64,000 nt of DNA from Acinetobacter albensis (GCF_900095025.1 NZ_FMBK01000014.1:41826-105825), one strand, 5' to 3'. Counted from the stretch's first letter, positions 19,031 to 28,883 are shown. Notes: generated from the letters alone by a model not told the origin. Made by a program: numbers and translations.

Positions 19031-19906
19031 TTAACGGTAGACATTGATATTGCCATAACAATTACGAAACCGTTTATATCCCCATAAATATTGTTCAGGT
19101 GCAAGATTAATCATTTTTTCCAACTCCTTATTTAAACTATTTACAGAGGTTTGTAGATCTCTAGAAAGAATATCAGAGGAGAGTGGTCTGCAATGGACAT
19201 TAAATCCAGAAGTGTGATTACGAATACAACTGAGTCCAATGATATTGCATTGGGTTTTACTGGCTAATTTTGAAACCAGTGTGGTTGATAATGTATTTTG
19301 ATCAAAAAAATGAGAATAAATACCGCCCGATTCTTTCGGTAGATGATCGGGTAGTATTACAGTCAAGCCGCCTTGTTTAAGGTGCTTAAATATTGAACGT
19401 ACACCATTTTCATCGGTTGGCACGAGGGTCGCATTCAGTCGTTGGCGTGCTTCTAACATAAAGCGATCAAGGCCTTTGTTTTTATTCGGTTTATACATGA
19501 TCATCGGAGAGGCATACTGATTAAGCCATGCATTTAAAAGCTCCCAACAGCCAAAATGCGCAATTACCACAATTACACCTTTTTTATTAGCCAGAGCTTC
19601 AGTAAAGTACTGTTCGCCATAAATATTTTTGAACAAAGCTAGATTATATTCAGCTGGCATACCCCAACATTTAATCGACTCAATATAAGTCATACACTGG
19701 CTTTTTAAGCTGTTTTTGATCAATATTTTATATTGCTCAGCGTTTAAATCAGGATAAGCCAATTGCACATTTATACGTGTAGTGCGTTTTATAGAGGATT
19801 CAAAGCTATTGAGTAAAAGAGCAAACCAAGAAGCAATAAGCTGTAACAGAGAAAGAGGAAGTAATGCGACTAGCTTTAATAAAAAATACATAACAGCGCA
19901 ACTCAT
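19031..19906 (-). CDS. LpxL/LpxM-family lipid A acyltransferase
   Basis: A 291-residue lysophospholipid acyltransferase of the HtrB/LpxL/MsbB family, which adds secondary acyl chains to lipid A at the inner membrane. A hydrophobic N-terminal segment (about 7-33) anchors it. The catalytic H-x4-E motif is His117-FGCW-Glu122. Downstream are MYKPNKNKGLDRFMLEAR and the LPDHLPKESGG segment typical of the family. It sits between the OC locus and aspS, reading back toward the sugar genes. Whether it is LpxL or LpxM cannot be told from sequence alone. No clear Shine-Dalgarno site precedes ATG 19906, so an internal start (Met6) is possible. Confidence 0.88.
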   Translation of the reverse strand: MSCAVMYFLLKLVALLPLSLLQLIASWFALLLNSFESSIKRTTRINVQLAYPDLNAEQYKILIKNSLKSQCMTYIESIKCWGMPAEYNLALFKNIYGEQYFTEALANKKGVIVVIAHFGCWELLNAWLNQYASPMIMYKPNKNKGLDRFMLEARQRLNATLVPTDENGVRSIFKHLKQGGLTVILPDHLPKESGGIYSHFFDQNTLSTTLVSKLASKTQCNIIGLSCIRNHTSGFNVHCRPLSSDILSRDLQTSVNSLNKELEKMINLAPEQYLWGYKRFRNCYGNINVYR

Positions 19907-20083
19907 TTATATTGAATATCATTATAAAAAGAATAATTCTGGAAAGAGTTTTGTCGCATGAATGCGGCTGCACCATTTCTAAAGCATAAAAAATGGGGTT
20001 AAAAGTCTTGAGAACAAAATAGAGAAATAAAGTATAACCATTAGGCAATAAGATCAGGTTAACCTAATGGTATAGAGAAAATG

Positions 20084-20305
20084 TTATTTAGCTTTATCAG
20101 CATTACCTTTTAAAACCATATAAATCAAACTAACGAAAATAATTAAGGCGCCACCTAAACTACTGACACAAAAGTATAAAATTCGTTGATTAGTGTCTAT
20201 ATTAAATAAACCATTGGCTAGAATGTAACGCATAAATAACCACTGAGCGATAGCGAATATCATTAATACAAATGCACGACGACGAACAGCAGGACGCATA
20301 GCCAT
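20084..20305 (-). CDS. Small two-helix membrane protein, unknown function
   Basis: A 73-residue protein beginning MAMRPAVRRRAFVLMIF. It has a basic N-terminus, two membrane segments (about 11-30 and 42-63), and a charged C-terminal tail (KGNADKAK). I chose ATG 20305; a longer frame extends to 20392 but runs into the aspS terminator and lacks family-like residues. It lies downstream of the aspS terminator, so it probably has its own promoter. I do not recognise the family. Confidence 0.6.
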   Translation of the reverse strand: MAMRPAVRRRAFVLMIFAIAQWLFMRYILANGLFNIDTNQRILYFCVSSLGGALIIFVSLIYMVLKGNADKAK

Positions 20306-20376
20306 AAGGTTTAGCTCACACCAAAGGAGAAAATAAGACGCTATTATGCCACTCTCGCTGTTCGATCTCAACGCAA

Positions 20377-20408
20377 TAAAAAAACCCCGCATTTTGCGAG
20401 GTTTTTTT
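20377..20408 (-). terminator. Intrinsic terminator of aspS
   Basis: Read on the minus strand: ACCTCGC-AAAAT-GCGGGGT followed by a T run. One position is a G-U pair on this strand but a C-A mismatch on the other, so it is oriented for aspS. Confidence 0.88.
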
Positions 20409-20425
20409 AATAAAAGAATACGTTA

Positions 20426-22210
20426 TTATTTAGTGTCTTCTGCTTTTGGTTTTTCACGTAAGCGAATACCTAAATCACGTAATTGATTTGCTTCAACTGG
20501 CGCAGGCGCTTGAGTTAAAGGGCATTCCGCAGTTTTAGTTTTAGGGAATGCAATCACATCACGAATTGAAGATGCACCGGTCATAAGCATTACAAGGCGG
20601 TCAAGACCAAATGCCAAACCACCGTGTGGAGGCGCACCAAATTTAAGTGCGTTTAATAAGAAGCTGAATTTTTCTTCTGCTTCTTCTTCATTGATGCCAA
20701 GTGCTTCAAAAATTGCTTTTTGCATTTCAAGATTATGAATACGTAAAGAACCACCACCAACTTCAGTACCGTTCAATACCATGTCATAAGCTACAGATAA
20801 AGCTGCGCCTGGATTGCTCTTTACTTCATCAACACTTGATTTAGGAAGCGTGAATGGGTGATGTACAGAAGTCCATTTGCCATCATCTGTTTCTTCAAAC
20901 ATTGGGAAATCAACAACCCAAAGTGGCGCCCACTCACATGTTGCAAGCTTCATGTCGTGACCGACTTTAATACGTAAAGCACCCATTGCATCGTTTACGA
21001 TTTTCGCTTTGTCTGCACCAAAGAACACGATGTCGCCATTTTCAGCGCCAACACGTTTTAATAGATCGAGTACGATTGGCTCGATGAATTTAACGATTGG
21101 CGATTGTAAGCCTTCGATACCTTTTTCAAGTTCGTTAACTTTAATATAAGCCAAGCCTTTCGCACCGTAAATGCCCACGAATTTAGTGTATTCGTCAATT
21201 TGACTACGTGGAAGTGAGCCTGCGCCTGGTACGCGAAGTGCAACGATACGACCTTTAGGATCTTTAGCAGGGCCTGCGAATACTTTGAACTCAACGTCTT
21301 GCATCATGTCTGCAACGTCTACAAGTTTCAAAGGAATACGCATGTCTGGTTTGTCAGATGCATAGTCACGCATTGCATCGTTATATGTCATACGTGGAAA
21401 TTTATCGAAATTCACGTTTAGAAGTTCTTTGAACATCTTAACGGTTAATGTTTCCATTAAATCCATGATGTCATCGTCACTCATGAACGATGTTTCAACG
21501 TCGATTTGGGTGAATTCAGGCTGACGATCAGCACGCAAGTCTTCATCACGGAAACATTTAGCAATTTGATAGTAACGATCGATCCCGCCCACCATCAACA
21601 ACTGTTTAAACAATTGTGGTGATTGTGGAAGGGCATAGAAACTACCGTTAGAAACACGGCTTGGCACTAAATAATCACGTGCACCTTCAGGCGTTGCACG
21701 AGTCAAAATAGGCGTTTCAACATCTAAGAAACCATTGTCTTCGAAGTAGTTGCGAATCAGGTTGGTCAGTTTAGAGCGGAAACGTAAACGATCTAACATT
21801 TCTGGACGACGAATGTCCAAGAAACGGTATTTCAAACGAATTTCTTCTGAAATATTGGTATTTTCGTCATTCAATGGGAATGGCGGAGTTTCAGAAGCAG
21901 CCAAAACTTCAATGTCTTTGCCCAATACTTCAATTTGACCACTGACGATATTTGCGTTTTCAGTACCTTCGTAACGACGACGTACGCGGCCTGTAATTTT
22001 TAATACGAATTCTGAACGTGCTTTGTCTGCAGTTGCAAAAGCTTCTGGGGTATCTGGGTCGATAACCACTTGAACAACACCATCACGGTCACGCATGTCA
22101 AGGAAGATGACACCACCGTGGTCACGGCGACGATGTACCCAACCGCATAATGTAACGGTTTGGTCAATTTGAGCTTCGGTTAAAGAACCGCAGTAATGAG
22201 TGCGCATCAT
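20426..22210 (-). CDS. aspS: AspS, aspartyl-tRNA synthetase
   Basis: Charges tRNA-Asp (class II synthetase). The 594-residue protein has the N-terminal OB-fold ([23 protein letters not shown]), motif 2 ([20 protein letters not shown]) and motif 3 ([14 protein letters not shown]), with the bacterial GAD insertion between. I place the start at ATG 22210 ([10 protein letters not shown]) by similarity to known AspS N-termini. The open frame extends 18 codons further upstream without family residues. aspS marks the right border of Acinetobacter OC loci. Confidence 0.96.
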   Translation of the reverse strand: MMRTHYCGSLTEAQIDQTVTLCGWVHRRRDHGGVIFLDMRDRDGVVQVVIDPDTPEAFATADKARSEFVLKITGRVRRRYEGTENANIVSGQIEVLGKDIEVLAASETPPFPLNDENTNISEEIRLKYRFLDIRRPEMLDRLRFRSKLTNLIRNYFEDNGFLDVETPILTRATPEGARDYLVPSRVSNGSFYALPQSPQLFKQLLMVGGIDRYYQIAKCFRDEDLRADRQPEFTQIDVETSFMSDDDIMDLMETLTVKMFKELLNVNFDKFPRMTYNDAMRDYASDKPDMRIPLKLVDVADMMQDVEFKVFAGPAKDPKGRIVALRVPGAGSLPRSQIDEYTKFVGIYGAKGLAYIKVNELEKGIEGLQSPIVKFIEPIVLDLLKRVGAENGDIVFFGADKAKIVNDAMGALRIKVGHDMKLATCEWAPLWVVDFPMFEETDDGKWTSVHHPFTLPKSSVDEVKSNPGAALSVAYDMVLNGTEVGGGSLRIHNLEMQKAIFEALGINEEEAEEKFSFLLNALKFGAPPHGGLAFGLDRLVMLMTGASSIRDVIAFPKTKTAECPLTQAPAPVEANQLRDLGIRLREKPKAEDTK

Positions 22211-22375
22211 AGCGTTAATAATCCAACTATATGGGTTAAGGAAGCGAATACGTAAACAGCGCATCGCCTAAAAATAATGTGAGATTATGCCTCTTTGGAC
22301 ATTTTGTCACAACAAATAGATGTAAAAATACAGCTAAATTGGCAAGATTAAGGGTTTAAAACAAGATTTTGTGGA

Positions 22376-23140
22376 TTAACCCAAACGACGGTCACGGTCA
22401 AAAAATAAGAACATCAAACAGCCCAAGCTAAACACGATTAATGCTGCTTGGCTAAATTCATTAATCGATTTTCCCGTAAAAAAATACAGATTGGATTGCC
22501 AAACTGCTGCGGAGAAATAGCGTGCATAATCCCAAGCAGAAAAACAACCCGCTATAACAGTAAAAAACAATAAAATGACCGCAAAAGTTTTGACCTGAGG
22601 ACTGACTGGAAAATGCTGCTGATGTCGTCGGTAATACTGCATAGACATCCACAATAAAAAAGGTAAAGCCAAAATTGAGCTGCCGATTTGAAAAATAAGA
22701 TGTACAGGATAGGTTTGGCCAAACAAAACCATGTTCTGACTTAAAAAATCTTTAAAGGCAAACGTTCTAAAGTCAACATGGGTCAAGCCATCCCAAATAA
22801 TATGCGTGGCGGTACCTACAACAATTGCCACCATTACACCAAGTGAAAATTTAATCGCGCTGCAAACACTCTGAATACCCAAATCGTGTTGTATACCTAA
22901 AAAACGATACAAGACAGGTCGATAGAGCAAATACCATACCAAACAAAAGCTTAAACCAATCCATAGGTTTGGATGGATCATTGAACGCCAAAGGTGGTTG
23001 TGCCCCCCTTGATCATGACTAAATAATCGAATTAAATCCGGCACCATACAACCAATAGCCAGAGCAGCAATCGGTAAAATATTGCCTGTTATTTTAGAAA
23101 GCGGAGGTGCAAGTACAGCGTGAGATAAAGTAAAAGGCAT
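22376..23140 (-). CDS. DUF4184-family membrane protein
   Basis: A 254-residue polytopic inner-membrane protein. It starts MPFTLSHAVLAPPL and has MVPDLIR and THIIWDGLTH, the histidine/aspartate pattern typical of DUF4184 and related membrane-bound metal-dependent hydrolase-like proteins. About six hydrophobic segments follow. No function is established. It is divergent from the zinc receptor gene and shares its 143-bp upstream region, so the Zur site there could affect both. Confidence 0.8.
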   Translation of the reverse strand: MPFTLSHAVLAPPLSKITGNILPIAALAIGCMVPDLIRLFSHDQGGHNHLWRSMIHPNLWIGLSFCLVWYLLYRPVLYRFLGIQHDLGIQSVCSAIKFSLGVMVAIVVGTATHIIWDGLTHVDFRTFAFKDFLSQNMVLFGQTYPVHLIFQIGSSILALPFLLWMSMQYYRRHQQHFPVSPQVKTFAVILLFFTVIAGCFSAWDYARYFSAAVWQSNLYFFTGKSINEFSQAALIVFSLGCLMFLFFDRDRRLG

Positions 23141-23233
23141 CTAAACTCTTTAGATTTGAATCGTGATTGAGTGGGTTAAAATGTAGTTTAGTTCAAGCAT
23201 AAGAAAAGGAATGTTTTTTATTGCAAAAATAAT

Positions 23234-23257
23234 GAAATGTTATACTATAACACTAAT
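23234..23257 (+). promoter_or_regulatory. Zur box upstream of znuD
   Basis: The site reads GAAATGTTATA-C-TATAACACTAA. The palindromic core GTTATACTATAAC matches the known gammaproteobacterial Zur operator GTTATANTATAAC. It lies about 27 bp upstream of the receptor ATG, a position where zinc-loaded Zur would block transcription. The motif is seen directly; regulation by Zur is inferred from the established consensus. Confidence 0.88.
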
Positions 23258-23283
23258 TAAAAATGTAGCCTTGAGTCTGTTCC

Positions 23284-25368
23284 ATGCGCCTCCACAAGAA
23301 TTTTATGACCTTATCTATTTTTGCAGTTGTTGCACCTTCTGTTTTTGCCGATAGTTCTGCTCAGAATCAACAATTAGAAACCATACAATTACAAGCACAC
23401 CCTTTGGTTCAATCGGCTGCAGATTTTGCTGTTGCAGATCATGTTGTAGAGCATCAGGTTTTAACTGAGCGTGGAGCGACCATTGGCGATGCTTTAGCCG
23501 ATGAGTTGGGGGTCTATTCTAATCAATATGGTTCGGGTTCAAGTCGACCCGTAATTCGAGGTCAAGATGGGCCAAGGGTAAAAGTTCTACAGCATGCCTC
23601 AGAAACGGCCGATGTTTCAGCTTTATCTCCTGACCATGCTGTAACAGTCGATCCAATTTTAGCCAAACAAGTTGAAATTATTCGAGGGCCTTCAACTTTA
23701 TTGTATAGCGCAGGCACAGTCGGTGGTTTGGTTAATGTCACGGACAATAAAATTCCGACTCAAATGCCAGAAAAAGGTATCGAGGGGCAGGCAGGGTTTC
23801 GTTATAACTCTGGCAGTGATGAAAAATTAGCCAGTGCTGGTGCCACTGTGGCTTTGGGTCGTCAAGTCGCACTACGCGTAGAAGGGTCTAAACGCGATGC
23901 CAACAGTTATATTGTACCGAATTATTTTCATGAGCATGAGGGTGAGTTAGAAAAAGAGCGTCGCATGGATAATACTTTTGCGAAAGCTGAAACGGTAAAT
24001 GTGGGCTTGTCTTGGATTCATGATCGAGGTTTTACAGGCATTTCTTATAGTAACCGCCAAGATCAATATGGTTTACCAGGCCATAGTCATGAATATGAAT
24101 CATGTCATCCTCATGATAATCATTTGCATTGTGATGGGGATGACGGTCACGATCACAGCGACGAACATGACCATTCGGCGCATGACGAGCATGACGAGCA
24201 TGAACATGATCATGCTGGGCCGTGGGTCGATTTAAAATCTGAGCGTTATGATTTCCGTACCGAGTTAAATGATCCCTTCGCAGGTTTTCAGAAACTGCGT
24301 GCACATGCCAGTTATACTGACTATAAGCACGATGAGGTTGAAGAAAATGCAGTCATGACCAACTTCAAAAGTCAGGGTTATGATGCACGTTTAGAATTGG
24401 TGCATAACCCCATCGCGAATTGGGAAGGTGTGATTGGGACACAGTACAATCAACAAAAACTGGATATTACGGGTGAAGAATCATTACTGGACCCCACTAA
24501 AACCCAAAAATGGAGCTTGTTTGCTTTAGAACATAAGCAATTTAATGATGTACATGTGGAGTTGGGTGCACGTTTAGATCAACAAAAAATTGAAATTGAT
24601 TCTAATCAAAAAGACTTTGATGATTATGGCTTCTCTTATTCAGGTGCTGTGAACTGGGCATTTGCACCCGATTATAAATTGTCATTGGTGGGTTCACATC
24701 AAGAGCGTTTACCTTTAGCGCAGGAGCTGTATGCCAATGGTAAACATTTTGCGACCAATACCTATGAACGGGGCAATGAAAACTTAACTGCGGAAAAATC
24801 GAACAATCTTGAGTTGGGTCTGCATTATGAACAAGATAAGTTAGACTACCATGTGCATATTTATCACAATTGGTTTGATAACTATATTTATGCAGCAACT
24901 ACAGATCGTTATGAAAACTTCCGTTTAGTCGATTATACCCAAGATAAGGCAAAATTTTATGGGGCAGAAGCACAAGCGTCTTATGCTCTAACAGATGTGT
25001 ATAAATTGAGTGTGTTCGGTGATTATGTGCGTGGTAAAATTGACAGTGAAAATGCACCACGCGTTCCTGCTGGTCGCCTAGGAACCAAAGTCAATGCGAG
25101 TTTTGATGATCGTTGGTCAGGTTTGGCTGAATATTATCATGTGTTTCAGCAAGAGAAGATTGCCAGTTATGAACAAGAAACAGATGGCTATAATATGGTC
25201 AATGTAGGCGTTTCTTATACAGGGCAGTATGCTAAAAACAACGACTATCGTGTCTATTTTAAAGCCAATAATTTACTGGATGATCAAGTCTATTCACATG
25301 CTTCATTCCTGTCGAATATTCCGCAAGTAGGACGTAATTTCACTGTAGGATTAGAATTTGGTTTTTAA
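23284..25368 (+). CDS. znuD: ZnuD-type TonB-dependent outer-membrane zinc receptor
   Basis: A 694-residue TonB-dependent receptor. It has a signal peptide cleaved after about residue 22 (VFADS), a plug domain (about 45-160, with RPVIRGQDGPRVKVLQ and VEIIRGPSTLLYS), and a C-terminal beta-barrel ending in phenylalanine (VGLEFGF). A His/Asp/Glu-rich loop at about residues 274-312 (DDGHDHSDEHDH and similar) fits zinc capture, as in ZnuD of Neisseria and Acinetobacter. A Zur operator precedes it. The export and energy partners (TonB-ExbBD, ZnuABC) are not in this window. Confidence 0.93.
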   Translation: MRLHKNFMTLSIFAVVAPSVFADSSAQNQQLETIQLQAHPLVQSAADFAVADHVVEHQVLTERGATIGDALADELGVYSNQYGSGSSRPVIRGQDGPRVKVLQHASETADVSALSPDHAVTVDPILAKQVEIIRGPSTLLYSAGTVGGLVNVTDNKIPTQMPEKGIEGQAGFRYNSGSDEKLASAGATVALGRQVALRVEGSKRDANSYIVPNYFHEHEGELEKERRMDNTFAKAETVNVGLSWIHDRGFTGISYSNRQDQYGLPGHSHEYESCHPHDNHLHCDGDDGHDHSDEHDHSAHDEHDEHEHDHAGPWVDLKSERYDFRTELNDPFAGFQKLRAHASYTDYKHDEVEENAVMTNFKSQGYDARLELVHNPIANWEGVIGTQYNQQKLDITGEESLLDPTKTQKWSLFALEHKQFNDVHVELGARLDQQKIEIDSNQKDFDDYGFSYSGAVNWAFAPDYKLSLVGSHQERLPLAQELYANGKHFATNTYERGNENLTAEKSNNLELGLHYEQDKLDYHVHIYHNWFDNYIYAATTDRYENFRLVDYTQDKAKFYGAEAQASYALTDVYKLSVFGDYVRGKIDSENAPRVPAGRLGTKVNASFDDRWSGLAEYYHVFQQEKIASYEQETDGYNMVNVGVSYTGQYAKNNDYRVYFKANNLLDDQVYSHASFLSNIPQVGRNFTVGLEFGF

Positions 25369-25474
25369 GTTTAGTCATATCAAATAGCATGACTTTAAGT
25401 TGAAATCACAGAAAAGCGCTTGAAAAAGAAAATCATAAAACCTAGTCTGATACTATTGGATTAGGTTTTTTGTT

Positions 25475-26938
25475 ATGCGTATTTTTCAGCGAATTCATCA
25501 AAAATTAAATTGGTCACGTCGTCGTTATGTGAGTGTGATTGTCGGCTTACTGGCTTTGGGTTATCTCTCTTCAGCCCTTTATCATACGTATAAACCTTTG
25601 CCTGAAGGTTTAAACTTTAAAGGCAAATTGCGGCATGCAGAAGTCAAATTTATTGCAGATCAAACTTATTTGGATGCGCAAGGAAAACAACAACAAAATC
25701 ATCATATTTTTAATGAAATGTTAAACCTGATTGACGCAGCGCAAACGACCATTGTGCTTGATATATTTTTATTTAATCAAGAAGTCGGTGAGTCAAATCT
25801 GAGCCATCGGCCATTGGCTCAGCAGTTAACAGACGCCTTAATTTTAAAACGTAAAGTACAACCCAATATTGATATTAAGGTGATTACAGATCCAATTAAC
25901 TCCGTCTATGGTGGTGTGGCTCCTGAACATTATCGTCAGTTACGTAAAGCGGGTATTGAAGTGATTGAAACTGATCTTAGACCCTTACGTGCATCGAATC
26001 CACTATGGTCTGGCTTATGGTATATCTGCTGTCAAGACATCGGTAATAATGCTGAAAAAGGCTGGCTTGCCAATCCTTTTGGTCATGAAAAAATTACTTT
26101 AAGAAGTTATTTAAATCTCTTTAACTTTAAGGCCAATCACCGTAAAACGTTGGTGGTTGATACAGAAGAAGGTTGGAAAACTTTAGTCACTTCTGCAAAT
26201 CCACATGATGGTAGTTCACGTCATTCTAATGTGGCCTTGGTGGTTGCAGGCAATACCGCGATTGATGTATTGAAAACTGAACAAACGGTGGGAAGAATGT
26301 CTAAAGGTGACATTCCAATGGTGGTTGTCGGAGAGTTTGAAGCTGAAGCCTCTTTACCTCAAGTTCAAGTATTGACTGAAAAAGCGATTTATGAGGCCAC
26401 TTTAAAATTAATTGAAACAGCGCAACCGCAAGATCAGATTGATCTGGCCATGTTTTACTTATCTGAACGTCACATTGTGAAAGCTTTAATTGCAGCACAT
26501 CAACGTGGGGTAAAACTTCGAGTGTTATTAGATCCCAATAAAGATGCATTTGGACGTCAAAAAAATGGCATTCCCAACCGTCAAGTGGCGTCTGAATTAC
26601 ATGCTGCTGGTGTCGCTGTGCGTTGGTGCAATACTCAAGGAGAACAATGTCACAGCAAAATGATCATCAAACATGATGCACAGCAGGCAGAATTAATTTT
26701 AGGTTCAGCTAACTTCACTGCACGTAACCTGAAAAATTATAATTTAGAAACTGATTTCCGTGTGATCGGAACATCGAAAGCGCAGGTTTTTAACGATGCT
26801 AATCAATATTTTAATACCGCTTGGTCAAATTTAGACGGTAAAAATATGAGTGTGGAATATCGCACTTATGCAGATGAATCGAAACTTAAATATACGCTTT
26901 ACCGCTTTATGGAATGGAGTGGAATCTCTACGTTTTAA
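25475..26938 (+). CDS. Phospholipase D-like protein (cardiolipin synthase family)
   Basis: A 487-residue protein with one N-terminal membrane anchor (about 18-40) and two phospholipase D half-sites. The first reads NHRKTLVVD (complete HxK-x4-D), followed by the GSSRHSN segment. The second reads CHSKMIIKH, where the usual Asp is His, followed by GSANFTARN. Such enzymes make or rearrange phospholipids (cardiolipin or phosphatidyl transfer) or cleave phosphodiesters. It stands alone, with no coding partner. The His in place of Asp in the second motif may alter activity. Confidence 0.85.
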   Translation: MRIFQRIHQKLNWSRRRYVSVIVGLLALGYLSSALYHTYKPLPEGLNFKGKLRHAEVKFIADQTYLDAQGKQQQNHHIFNEMLNLIDAAQTTIVLDIFLFNQEVGESNLSHRPLAQQLTDALILKRKVQPNIDIKVITDPINSVYGGVAPEHYRQLRKAGIEVIETDLRPLRASNPLWSGLWYICCQDIGNNAEKGWLANPFGHEKITLRSYLNLFNFKANHRKTLVVDTEEGWKTLVTSANPHDGSSRHSNVALVVAGNTAIDVLKTEQTVGRMSKGDIPMVVVGEFEAEASLPQVQVLTEKAIYEATLKLIETAQPQDQIDLAMFYLSERHIVKALIAAHQRGVKLRVLLDPNKDAFGRQKNGIPNRQVASELHAAGVAVRWCNTQGEQCHSKMIIKHDAQQAELILGSANFTARNLKNYNLETDFRVIGTSKAQVFNDANQYFNTAWSNLDGKNMSVEYRTYADESKLKYTLYRFMEWSGISTF

Positions 26939-26965
26939 AGATCAATTACGCTATAAACATAAAGA

Positions 26966-26990
26966 AAACCCCTCTTTCAAAAAGGGGTTT
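26966..26990. terminator. Hairpin between convergent genes
   Basis: AAACCCC / GGGGTTT around an 11-nt loop. On the minus strand it is followed by TTCTTTA, so it probably serves the gene ending at 27022. It may also serve the phospholipase D-like gene. Confidence 0.65.
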
Positions 26991-27021
26991 CAAAAGGTGA
27001 TTCATTGGATCAAAGGTTTGA

Positions 27022-27480
27022 TTATTTTGCAGGCTGTGGATGAGGTGGAATCAGTTTATCCAAATCCGCATCTTTCATTTTATCCAAATCGGCCAAATCA
27101 GTTTTAATTTTCCATTGCTTTTGATCTTCAACAGGCTGCGGTAAACGTGCTTCGAGCCAGTCACACACTATGTCAGGGCTAAAGTCAGGATGATTACATT
27201 GAATCACCCATGCTAAAAAATCTTTCGCGTCACCATTCATGTAGGGTGGAGGAGATACGGGGAGGAATTGTGTAGGTAATCGTTCATTTTTAGAAATGTA
27301 ATTCAGAACATGCCCCAGTTCTTGAACCGTTTGCCAAGCAAATGGATGTTCAATATTAATCTGAAATTTAAACCACCATGCATGCTGACCATCTGACCCA
27401 TAAGCATCAATTAAAGATTCTTGTACGCTGGGCACTTTACAAAAAAATTGATGGAGGCGATCAAAACTTAAATCAGTCAC
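27022..27480 (-). CDS. Conserved hypothetical protein
   Basis: A 152-residue, acidic, soluble protein with no signal peptide or membrane segment. It has a WWFKFQINIEHPFAW segment, a proline-rich stretch (LPVSPPPYMNGDAKDFLAWV) and a charged C-terminal tail with repeated DLDK (ADLDKMKDADLDK). I do not recognise a family. It is convergent with the phospholipase D-like gene, with which it shares a hairpin. Confidence 0.65.
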   Translation of the reverse strand: MTDLSFDRLHQFFCKVPSVQESLIDAYGSDGQHAWWFKFQINIEHPFAWQTVQELGHVLNYISKNERLPTQFLPVSPPPYMNGDAKDFLAWVIQCNHPDFSPDIVCDWLEARLPQPVEDQKQWKIKTDLADLDKMKDADLDKLIPPHPQPAK

Positions 27481-27677
27481 GCTGTGTAGTCCAGTAATAA
27501 AAACAAGAGGTAAGTATAAACCCGATCTTTGGCGTGATGTATATAAGGATGAAATTATATAAAATTTTCATTTACAAAACGTTGCACTAGATGGTTTTTT
27601 ATTCAATTTTTATTCTCATCTTCGGCTTAAAATAGATGTTAAATAAATGATGTGATCAATAAGGTGTGGAGGTTGTT

Positions 27678-28181
27678 ATGAAAACTGCAACTTTAGCGAT
27701 ACTGAGTGGGATGATACTTTTAGGGGCATCTTTACAGGCTCAAGCAGAAAATCAGTGGTCAAAGTATCAAGGGGTTGATAGCAAAAAATATCAGCACAAA
27801 CCTAGTTATCCTCAAAATCCCTATCCACGGAATAATTATCCTACACATGATTATCAGCAAAATAGCGCTCCATACAGCAATAATTTACAACATCATCGCC
27901 CTTATCCTCAACCATTCGCACGCCCGTATCCATCTCGCCCACGACCGAATTATTCTCCAACCATCCAAAATGGCGTGAGTATTCAATATCAGGCACCAAC
28001 CATCATTAACCAACACTCTCAGAGTTATCATTGGGTGAATGGTGACCCCAATACAGCCCGAATTGAGAGTTCAAATGCGATTTTAATTACAGATTGGCAA
28101 CGTTTAGGTTTACCTGCACCACCGACAGGCACCTATTGGACTTATGAACAAGGCCGCTATGTTTTGGTGCCCAATCGTTAG
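27678..28181 (+). CDS. Exported RcnB-like protein with proline/tyrosine/histidine-rich middle
   Basis: A 167-residue protein with a signal peptide (MKTATLAILSGMILLGASLQAQA). A low-complexity Pro/Tyr/His/Asn-rich stretch (about 30-95) follows, then a C-terminal module ending RLGLPAPPTGTYWTYEQGRYVLV. This ending resembles RcnB, a periplasmic factor in nickel/cobalt homeostasis. A GTGGAGG site precedes ATG 27678, which decides the start over a GTG four codons upstream. The metal role is inferred from the family only. Confidence 0.75.
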   Translation: MKTATLAILSGMILLGASLQAQAENQWSKYQGVDSKKYQHKPSYPQNPYPRNNYPTHDYQQNSAPYSNNLQHHRPYPQPFARPYPSRPRPNYSPTIQNGVSIQYQAPTIINQHSQSYHWVNGDPNTARIESSNAILITDWQRLGLPAPPTGTYWTYEQGRYVLVPNR

Positions 28182-28262
28182 TCCTGATCGGGCATTTGCC
28201 TTTTTATCTCCAGCATAAAAAGCATTGGTGTTTAACGTATTCAGCCAAATGATAAGCCTAGA

Positions 28263-28760
28263 TTATGCCAACTCATCATCTTGTGGACGCGGTGTTTTCG
28301 CTTCAACCAAGGGTTTTTCACTATGCTTATCTCGAATGACTGAGGGGTAATTCCAAGATGCAAAGCGCACCACTAAAATGGCAAAGGCAAGAATTAAAAT
28401 TGAGCCAGTAATAATTACCAAATCCATATCAGCTTTATGGTCGTGCTGGATGTCTGAAATCAGCAAACGGGTGAGTGCTGTAATAGCGACATAAATCAAA
28501 AATCGTACCGGCATATGATTGGTTTTGAAATAAATTCCGACCATTGCTCCCAGTTCTAAATAGATAAATAATAATAAAATGTCATCAATAGTGGCATATT
28601 GTTTGACGGTTAAAATATCAATAACGGTATGAACAGCTGACCATGCCACCATACAACCAATAATAAATAGGGCGATATAATGAAAAGTTTCGACGGCTAA
28701 ATTGCCTAATTTATCGAGGAATGTTTCAATCATTTCAACTTTTGGATTTCGCTTCGTCAT
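28263..28760 (-). CDS. psiE: PsiE, phosphate-starvation-inducible membrane protein
   Basis: A 165-residue inner-membrane protein with four hydrophobic segments (about 25-48, 60-80, 85-100, 113-133). It carries the family segment LLLFIYLELGAMVGIYFKT and NHMPVRFLIYVAITALTR. PsiE proteins are induced by phosphate limitation in E. coli; their biochemical function is unknown. The Acinetobacter protein has an extra charged C-terminus (about 30 residues). No Pho box was sought successfully upstream. Confidence 0.86.
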   Translation of the reverse strand: MTKRNPKVEMIETFLDKLGNLAVETFHYIALFIIGCMVAWSAVHTVIDILTVKQYATIDDILLLFIYLELGAMVGIYFKTNHMPVRFLIYVAITALTRLLISDIQHDHKADMDLVIITGSILILAFAILVVRFASWNYPSVIRDKHSEKPLVEAKTPRPQDDELA

Positions 28761-28883
28761 AGTTTATTCACTTGTGTATTACACCATTTATATTCATTAA
28801 AACGCATGCAAATTTCATGCACATGAATACCAGACAATAAAAAAACATCATTCAACAGGAGGTGGAGGACGAATACGCGCAAT

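Noticed and set aside
24032..24304. Antisense frame opposite the zinc receptor
   Set aside because: It is long only because the His/Asp-rich repeat is free of stops in that frame; its product is an artefact of CAT/GAC repeats.
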